From positions 235,516,152-235,580,151 of the forward strand of contig OY821518.1 of assembly GCA_963682025.1 (NCBI GenBank): 64,000 nucleotides of DNA. Reading direction: 5' to 3'. Positions 56,985 to 64,000 of this stretch are shown here, piece by piece (the stretch's first letter is position 1; each line of letters opens with the position of its first letter). A program made the position numbers and the translations under genes. The notes below the pieces were generated by a model. That model was not told where the DNA came from. It ran no database searches and saw only the letters and a list, made by a program, of their open reading frames with translations. Source of the DNA: Cordilura impudica (lineage: Eukaryota; Arthropoda; Insecta; Diptera; Scathophagidae).

Positions 56985-57260
56985 AGTAACCACAGTATTT
57001 AAAATAGTTGGCCTGCAATTAATAGATCAATTAAGATATATTAGGATAGAATTAAAAACAGCTACTTTCCGGTTAATGAATAATAAAGCCGTTAAAACTG
57101 ATGGCTTGGCCGCCAAGCCTTCCATCTCTTATGCAAAATATGGTCTGCAGAAAGCATGCAAGAAAATTGGAACTTCACTGTTATTTGCCCTTGCCTCACA
57201 AAACGCAATCTTAAAGGATTTTGCAATAGGGACATATCAATTTTGTATTTTGATATGAAT
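56985..57260 (+). pseudogene. Non-LTR reverse transcriptase fragment, upstream part
   Basis: RLMNNKAVKTDGLAA and, in the next frame, WNFTVICPCLTKRN with NRDISIL match the conserved LRNNKAPGEDG...W..G.I.PI.K.GN...NYR.ISLL region of non-LTR RTs. It continues at 61940 after later insertions. Confidence 0.7.
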
Positions 57261-57309
57261 GCGTTCTTATTTTTTTTATGGTTTGACAATATCAAAACGT
57301 CAGTCAAGG

Positions 57310-57383
57310 TTTACATTTTTAACATGATGAAGTTCACGAACGAGCAACGTTGTGAGTCGGTGGTTGCAGCTTTAAGAGCGCCG
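57310..57383 (+). pseudogene. Possible mariner-like transposase start, cut by Transib D
   Basis: MMKFTNEQRCESVVAALRA resembles the N terminus of a mariner-type transposase. The frame is cut by Transib D. Sequence from the same superfamily resumes beyond it at 61395. The link between the two parts is inferred. Confidence 0.45.
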
Positions 57384-58125
57384 CACTGTGGTCAATATTT
57401 TGAGATAGCGGCCAAAACTCCTTTTGGTTTTTGTTCTCCGATTTTAACGTTATTAGACTCATATGAAAGTAGACAGTAGTAAACCTCGGGAGCCAAAAAA
57501 TTAGAACTCTATTTCAACTATTTCACTGAGAACAGGGTGGTCCAAAATGGGATTTTTCGGAATTTAGTAAATTTATGATATTTTTAGTTAATTTTTAAAG
57601 TTTAAATTAACATAACTTTTTTGTTATTCAAGATTTTTGGACGAAATAAATTTTCTGTTGTAACTTAACTTATTTCCTATTATTAGTAAAAAAAATTGGA
57701 GCTCTACTGTTTTCAGAACAATTTAATTTTTTTTTTTTAAAAAGGTCAAATTTCTCGGAAATTTCCTACTTCATAGAGCACAACTCCTGTGAGTCAAGCT
57801 GAGTCAAAACACAAATTTACTATTTTGTAGTCCTAACTCTCCCCTACATTCCTATATATACATTTCGATGCATCGGGACTGCACTTTTTGAGCTACAGCA
57901 ATTTTTTAGACCAAAGGTAAGATATTCGGTACAAATGCACGTCATATTTTTTGAGAAGTTATTTGTATGTGAAAGTGGCTATTATGCATATATTTTGATG
58001 AAATTTTGTACAAGAGTTCTTATTGACCCAAAAAATAATTCTGTTGAAATTAGGAGAAGTTGGCCCATATTTGGACCTAGTCCACATAGAAGGGTGTATC
58101 AAAATTTTGACAAAAATGACAATAG

Positions 58126-58610
58126 AACTCTCAAATTATGTGGTATCTGGCAATTCATTTGGAAAAGGTAAAAAAGATTTTATTGCCATCTAATATTACA
58201 CAACTTAAATACGTGAAATTTGCAAATAAATTTAAAACCAATGGAAATAACTGGTAAAACCAAGTACCTTTTATATTATTGCCAGTACCTGTTAACTCTC
58301 AAATTATGTGGTATCTAGCAATTCATTTGGAAAAGGTAAAAAAGATTTTTTTGCCATCTAATATTACACAACTTAAATACGTGAAATTTGCAAATAAATT
58401 TAAAACCAATGGAAATAACTGGTAAAACCAAGTACCTTTTATATTATTGCCAGTACCTGTTAACTCTCAAATTATGTGGTATCTAGCAATTCATTTGGAA
58501 AAGGTAAAAAAGATTTTTTTGCCATCTAATATTACACAACTTAAATACGTGAAAATTGCAAATAAATTTAAAACCAATGGAAATAACTGGTAAAACCAAC
58601 TACCTGTTAT
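58126..58610 (+). repeat. 168-bp unit, about three tandem copies
   Basis: Units starting aactctcaaattatgtggta occur at 58126, 58294 and 58462. They lie between the Transib D left end and its transposase. Confidence 0.92.
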
Positions 58611-58707
58611 ATTATGTTTCAAAGAGGTAAAAAAGATCATGTTGAAACTTCGAGCAATAGTATATTAATCCATGCATTCATTTTTTTTCTTCATTATTGT
58701 TTAAACA

Positions 58708-60739
58708 ATGGCTAAATTCAGTTATAGTGTTCCATCTGATATATATTTTGAACGGAAAGATGAAAACGACATTATTTTACATATAATGAATAATCCATTC
58801 TTCAAAATATGCGACAAACAAGAAATTAAGATTCATAACTTAAAAATAAAAAACTTTTTAAATACTTTAAGAAAACGGTACAATCAATGTTCCAGAAACA
58901 AGAAATTGTTTTACTCACGCAACCAAGAATGGCTAAGAAATAAACTTATTTTTAAAAAGTCATCAGTAACTACCACGGAAACTGGAAAAGGTGGTCGACC
59001 AGCAAAGCCAATTGATAATTGTAGTGAAAGATCACGAAGACGCAAGCTTAAACATATCAATGAAGAAGTTTCTTGTAGCATCATAAAGGATTCATTTCTG
59101 CATCAAATTCAACCATCGAAAACTAAAAAGGGTAAAATTGCTATCATTGAAAAAATAGTGGAAGCAAGCCCCAGACGCACAAAAAGGATTTTAGAAAGTA
59201 TGCCGACATCAACTGAAGAAAATAAATTTACTCCAGAAGAAGCATTTGCACTATTTTTGGATTTGAAAATGACTAAAAACCAATATACAGAATTGCGGAA
59301 GCGAACCAATGAAAAAAATTGTGGAATTTTTCCATCATATCGAGATATAGTTTCTGCCAAAAAAGATTGCTTACCTTCACCAACTGCTATTAGTGTAACT
59401 TCAAGTTCAGCAGAAATAAAATTGCAGGATCTTCTTGAACACACTGCAGAACGATTATTAAAGACATTTGATGCTGACTATTTAAAGAAGTTTAAAAATT
59501 GCAGCATAACTTTAATTTCTAAATGGGGATGTGATGGGTCCTCTGGCCAGAAACAATACAAACAATGTAAAATGGAAAATTCATCAGATGCCAATTTATT
59601 CATGATTTCTTTCGTTCCATTACGTTTAACAAAAACTTATATTGGTTCAGAGCCGTCAACTAGTAGAGCTGCAGAGATAGATGTATGGAAGAATGAAATT
59701 CCCTCGTCAACAAAATTTTGTAGACCAATAAAGTTTGCTTACAAAAAGGAGACTCAAGATGTCATAGATGAAGAAGTTCGAAAAATAAATGATCAAATTA
59801 AAGAACTTCAACCAGTAACATTTAAATTTGATGACCAAGACATTGAAGTAAATTTTAAAATGTGTCTCACAATGATTGATGGAAAAGTTGCACAAGCTTT
59901 AACCAAAACAAAGTCATCGTCAAGCTGCACCATATGCCAAAAAACATCAAGTCAATTGAGCCAACCACCAACACAAGACGATAGTTTTAATGAAGCATAT
60001 GAATTTGGAATGTCACCTCTTCATGCTAGAATTCGTTTTATGGAGCATATTCTTAAATTGGGATACGATTTGGAATTTGGCCCGTTAGGCGAAACAGTGA
60101 GAAACAACAAAGAAAATTTGGAAAAAAGAAAGCAAAAAAAAAGATATTCAAGAAAAATAGCGTGAGATAGGCCTTATAATTGACCAGCCAAAGCAAGGAG
60201 AAGGAAATTCTAATGATGGAAACACAGCAAGGAGATTTTTTTCCGATCCAGAAACTGCAGCTTCTATAACTGGAGTAGATTATGATTTAATACGACGATT
60301 CCAAATCATATTACAAGTTATAGCATGTAGCAAAAAGATAGATGCAAAAAAATTTGGTCAGTATGCTAATGAGACAGCAACCCTTTATAACCAAAAATAT
60401 TCTTGGAGACATATGCCAACCACAGTTCACAAAATTTTGTTCCATGGGGAACAAATAATTCAGCACAATATGCTTCCAATTGGAGATCTCTCAGAAGAAG
60501 CCCAAGAAAAAAGGAACAAAGACTACAGATTCTTTCGCGAGCACAATACAAGAAAAATTTACAGATATTGCACTAATGAAGATCTTATTAATATTTTGTT
60601 GTGCACATCAGACCCATATATGTCCAGTATTCGACAAAAATAGAAATCAACCTCATTAGAGTTAGATGAAGAAGCTAAACAACTACTGCAAAATGAAAAT
60701 CAAAGCTATTTGGAAGAAATTTTTACTAATATTGTTTAA
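58708..60739 (+). pseudogene. Transib D transposase, one frameshift and one late stop
   Basis: RAG1-related DDE transposase. The first frame (58708-60165, 485 residues) has GRPAKPIDNCSERSRRRKLK, KWGCDGSSGQ (D276), LTMIDGK (D391), the zinc pair SSCTICQ and GMSPLHARIRFMEHILK. It then shifts in an A-rich run near 60140-60160. The continuation gives IIDQPKQGEGNSNDGNTARRF, TTVHKILFHGE (zinc His pair), IGDLSEEAQEKRNKD (catalytic Glu) and TNEDLINILLCTSDP, then a stop at about 60641 followed by DEEAKQLLQNENQS and EEIFTNIV. All catalytic and zinc residues remain, so the damage is slight and recent. It is closest to copy B. Confidence 0.92.
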
Positions 60740-61394
60740 TTAATACTTGTTTAAAGATTATAATTTGTTTCTAATTTTAGTATAAATTTTTATTAATACA
60801 TTTAAATAAAATATATGTGCACTTTAAATCAATAGTAAAAGTTTACTTAAAATTTTATCGATGTTGTGTTCTGTATATAATATATCCAAATGGTATTGAT
60901 ATTGTTGGGAATTTCAGTGTTATTTTTCAGTTTAATCCTCACAAGAATTAGCTTTCTTCCAAAAAAAAACCAACCTTTGGCCCCTGTGAATATTGAGACT
61001 AAATAAATGTCAGGGGCCAAATGTTGGCATTTTCTGACCAAAATTAAGTTAAGGAATACTAAATAAGTATTAGTTGTAAAATACGATTGAAGAAAATAAG
61101 AAATTATAAAAAAAAATACCTATTTAAAATGTCAAAATATTCAACTTTTACATGGAAACTCAACAAAAAATTAAAATGCATTTTTAACTCCAAATTACTT
61201 ACGTTCCTATCAGTCGATTTTTACGTTTGAACACGCAAATTGAAGCTTAAAGTCCCTCCTATTGAACAAAACAAATTGCATAAAAAAATACCAATCCGGT
61301 CAAAAGTTATAGAGTTTTGACCGCTATCTCGCGAAATTGACCACTGTGCGCCGCTTACTCTATCTTTATTAACATACAAAATATGTGTAATTGT

Positions 61395-61800
61395 AAACAA
61401 ACCCACATGTGGTTCAAAAGACTCTATTGGTGTGGATTTCATGCCGGGAAAATAATTGGACCGTATTTTTCCTTAAAGAGAATGATCGACATGTAGCGGT
61501 CAATGGAGTTCGCTATCTTGCCTTGTTGGGAGATTATTTTTGGCCAGAATTGGATGGGCTTGATATCAGTAATATGTGGTTCCAACTAGGTGGCATATGT
61601 GATACAGCTGGTCAAACTATTGATCTATTTAAAAAGCAGTTCGGATTTAACGCCGTTTGATTTCTTTTTATGGGTTTAGGTTAAGTCGTTGGGGTATGTC
61701 AACAAGTCAACAACGTTAGATAAGCTCAGGAACAATATCGAATGCGAGATTGCCAACGTTTCGACCGGTATATGCCGAACTAGCCGTATATGGAATAAAC
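61395..61800 (+). pseudogene. mariner-like transposase fragment
   Basis: YWCGFHAGK, then FFLKENDRHVAVNGVRYLALLGDYFWPELDGLDISNMWFQLGG, and KSTTLDKLRNNIECEIANVS match the core and end of a mariner-superfamily transposase of the FKENDRHVTVNG type. The WFQQDGA position reads WFQLGG, so a catalytic Asp is lost. Transib D lies in front of this piece. Confidence 0.8.
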
Positions 61801-61939
61801 TCTTTCCTGACAGTTACAATCGAATAAAATTTAAGTCAAATATCTACAAACACTATTCCCTCTTTCCTACTTCCCATAACCTATTTTCTGAAATCAACAT
61901 AATGCACTGCATTTGTAGGGGACATCCCCTTAGTGTTGG

Positions 61940-62170
61940 TTAATAAAAAAAATAAGTCTGCTATTCATTACATAATTTCCAGCGAAATATGTGAACGTCT
62001 TAAGCCATACACCAACAACTTGATAGGAGAGTATCAGTGGCACCAGCTATTCAAATTCTATCAAATTCTGGAAAAGACTTAAGAGGACCAAATTGACAGC
62101 CATTTCTGTTTGTCAACTATAACGCTGCTTTCGATAGCAAAAGTTTTACGTCGCCATGTTCGCAAAATGA
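61940..62170 (+). pseudogene. Non-LTR reverse transcriptase fragment, downstream part
   Basis: ISSEICERLKPYTNNLIGEYQ, FYQILEKT and DSHFCLSTITLLS correspond to the next RT segment (motif 2a and motif A region), following the piece at 56985-57260. It is heavily decayed. Confidence 0.65.
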
Positions 62171-62566
62171 CGTTGCAAAATACAAAAAATCAAAAAGTTT
62201 TTTGCCCTGAAGCCGAAAATAGCAGTAAAAATTATGTCAAATTGACGTTTAGAAGGAAATGGGTAGCGCGAAAAAAACACCTTAAGATTTCAGCGGGGAA
62301 AACCTTTAGGACGTATTCTCGGCTTTCAAATGAATATTTTAAAGATTTACATATATAATAATGGACGGTACAATATTATAGTATTTAATAAAAATTAAAT
62401 TAAAATATAAACAATACTAAAAATAATTAAATTAAATCTTGTTTCAAACCCATTTTTAAAATCCATACTTATAGCTTTGTTTCAATATACAAGTAGTGAA
62501 AATTTTTTATTAAATTACTTAATAACACAAATAAAAAAATAATAAAAAATTAAAAAAAATACTCAC
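62171..62566. other. AT-rich intron DNA
   Basis: An 82-codon frame at 62110-62358 overlaps the RT fragment and has no recognisable domain. Confidence 0.4.
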
Positions 62567-62669
62567 ATTTTTATTACTGTTTGGATTTTGATTATTTGAA
62601 TTACTCACATCTAAGCCAGAAAATGGTGACAAATAATTTGGTAGATTCGCATTAAATTTATTGTGTAAG
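62567..62669 (-). CDS. XNP: ATRX/XNP-like protein, internal exon
   Basis: Encodes LHNKFNANLPNYLSPFSGLDVS and an Asn-rich end. Acceptor tcttttag, donor GTGAGT. It begins the disordered C-terminal tail. The intron that follows, 62566-56782, carries the Transib D nest. Confidence 0.78.
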
Positions 62670-62726
62670 CTAAAAGACAAGTAAATGATTTAAAAATTAA
62701 TCGGACAAATATATCAAGAGACCTAC

Positions 62727-62963
62727 TCTTCCATGTTTGGCATTTCACGAATTTCTGAGCTCATTTGTAAATCTCTTTCATAAGCTGTCCAAGCCTCATT
62801 CTTTTCCTGCTCACTTAATTCCTGTTCCACTTTATTTTCTAAAAGACTATCGTGTTCATGGTATTTGAAAACTAAATCTGGAAATGAGCGTAATAACCTT
62901 GCCAGGATATTGTCTTGGGGTCGAATTGGTGTGGGACGATTTGCATGATCTGGTATAGTTAAT
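62727..62963 (-). CDS. XNP: ATRX/XNP-like protein, internal exon
   Basis: Encodes LTIPDHANRPTPIRPQDNIL, a stretch of LRSFPDLVFKYHEHDSLLEN, then VEQELSEQEKNEAWTAYERD. The YHEHDSLL and LSEQEKxxAW.xYE patterns are characteristic of the segment just after the helicase core of ATRX. Acceptor ctattactttaag, donor GTAGGT. Phases match both neighbours. Confidence 0.85.
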
Positions 62964-63032
62964 CTTAAAGTAATAGAAAAATCAAAGTAATTATTCATAA
63001 GGCCAAACCTTGTACAATAAGAATATACTCAC

Positions 63033-63154
63033 GCATATAATTCAGCTAATTCAGCCATATTATAATGTCTATCAATTTGTTGTTCATCGACTACTCTAAA
63101 ACTCATAGCCTGTTTGGTTACCGAACGTGAATACACTTTTTCTTCCATGGTACC
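63033..63154 (-). CDS. XNP: ATRX/XNP-like SNF2 remodeller, exon at the end of the helicase core
   Basis: SNF2-family ATPase of the ATRX type, a nuclear chromatin remodeller linked to heterochromatin and histone H3.3. This is the 5'-most exon visible; the ATPase domains lie beyond the right edge. It reads GTMEEKVYSRSVTKQAMSFR, then VVDEQQIDRHYNMAELAELY, the conserved end of helicase motif VI and its following brace. The related ARIP4 reads differently here (SKQGMSDRVVDD), which favours ATRX/XNP. Acceptor gctattaag, donor GTGAGT. Confidence 0.85.
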
Positions 63155-64000
63155 CTTAATAGCAAAAAGATTTAATTTTTATACACGTATATATTAAGAG
63201 TGGCTCACCAGAAAGAGTTAGATGTTCCCATCCCTCAAGTGAACTTTGTTTTATTTTATGACTCTCCCAAAAAATCTCAGCACTGAAAATAACCGCCAGT
63301 GAGCTGGATCGTTTTTAATAAATCCCTTTCTTTTTTTTTTCAATTTTTTCTACATTATTTCCAAAGAAGCCCTATACAAAAACTTATCTTTTGAACGGTT
63401 TTTTGTAGGAGCATATAACGTTATCTTCAGGCATTTCCGCGTATTAGAGGTATGGAAAAAAATTTTATTTTTATGGGTTTTATAGAAAAATGTTCAGATT
63501 TTTTAGATCAAATTATTTTTTTTTTTGTGATATAAGTTGGCGCTAGGACAGGCTAGATATTATTCCAGGTTATACGACGAATAGATCTCTAAACATATGC
63601 CTTCGCAAGTGAGGTGAGGGAGAGCTATTTGATTTCAATTCTTAAAACTATCAAACTGAGTTGTTATGTAAAATAACCAGAAAGCATTCACTTACAATTA
63701 CATGCTGAGCAGCAACCACGGGGATCAAAGAATAACCACGGAAACGCGTTGTCCCTCAGTTTATTCGTTGAAACGTATATGACTGCAGACAGCATTAACT
63801 TAGGTACATAACCCAACTTCATGCTAAGCAGTAACCACGAAGATCAAAAATAAAAACCGCGTGTTTTCTTTTACCCAGAAGATTTGAAGCGTAAATTACT
63901 ACTGATCAAATTAATATACTTTAAGATTTATTAAATTTAAGCGATGAAATATTTCACAATTTTTCGATATTCACTTTTTATACCCTATACCACTATGTGG
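63155..64000. other. XNP intron, with a weak ~120-bp duplication and a repeat edge
   Basis: Two related stretches (gctgagcagcaaccacg near 63702 and gctaagcagtaaccacg near 63822) lie 120 bp apart. The final 25 bases (tataccctataccactatgt) are the start of an inverted copy of the dispersed 0.8 kb repeat. Confidence 0.55.

Larger units (their letters stand above)
57384..61348 (+). mobile_element. Transib transposon D
   Basis: 3,965 bp, flanked by a perfect CGCCG duplication (57379-57383 and 61349-61353). Left end CACTGTGGTCAATATTTTGA; right end, read inward, CACAGTGGTCAATTTCGCGA; both continue GATAGCGG. It carries a 168-bp tandem array and a nearly complete transposase. Confidence 0.95.

Noticed and set aside
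56935..57258. A 107-residue frame as a small gene
   Set aside because: It contains a decayed non-LTR RT block split over two frames, so it is a transposon relic.
1..64000. tRNA, rRNA or other RNA genes
   Set aside because: No cloverleaf with A and B boxes and no rRNA-like stretch was recognised by eye. A covariance-model search would be decisive.

Overview
This is an AT-rich stretch of dipteran chromosome, most likely from a calyptrate fly. That placement is inferred from recognisable insect orthologues with spliced exons and from the repeat content (mariner, Tc1, piggyBac, Transib, hAT, Helitron, BEL, Penelope and RNase-H LINEs). Nothing looks bacterial or viral.

Three host genes can be read. 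(1) The last exon of an alkaline ceramidase (brain washing, bwa) lies on the + strand at 5723-6041. (2) A complete four-exon 6-pyruvoyl-tetrahydropterin synthase (purple, pr) lies on the - strand at 51018-29231. Its second intron is about 21 kb and is packed with transposons. (3) The 3' part of an ATRX/XNP-type SNF2 chromatin remodeller lies on the - strand at 63154-53917. It ends in a very large disordered exon, and its 5.8 kb intron holds nested transposons. bwa and pr converge; XNP and pr are in tandem.

Almost everything else is mobile DNA, often nested, and many insertions can be placed to the base from target-site duplications or from an uninterrupted paralogue in the window. From left to right: a BEL/Pao pol remnant and LTR; a 0.64 kb non-autonomous element split by a piggyBac (TTAA) and by a TTA-flanked MITE; a 141-bp tandem array; a mariner split by a Tc1-like element; a DD41D mariner; Transib A; an essentially intact Transib B; a hAT; a Tc1 relic; a foldback element; then, in the pr intron, Transib C split by a LINE, dispersed repeats, a Penelope GIY-YIG remnant, a second LINE copy split by Helitron 1 (which carries four MITEs), Helitron 2 and a mariner; then a hAT relic and the intact copy of the 0.64 kb element; and, in the XNP intron, Transib D inside mariner-like sequence inside a LINE reverse transcriptase.

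The most interesting system is the set of four Transib elements, relatives of the RAG1 recombinase. Transib B has a 692-codon open transposase with the RAG1-type catalytic triad and zinc residues, CACAGTG/CACTGTG termini and a perfect 5-bp target duplication. The Transib ends look like recombination signal sequences: a heptamer, a spacer of about 21-23 bp and an A-rich block. In two copies the two ends carry different heptamers.
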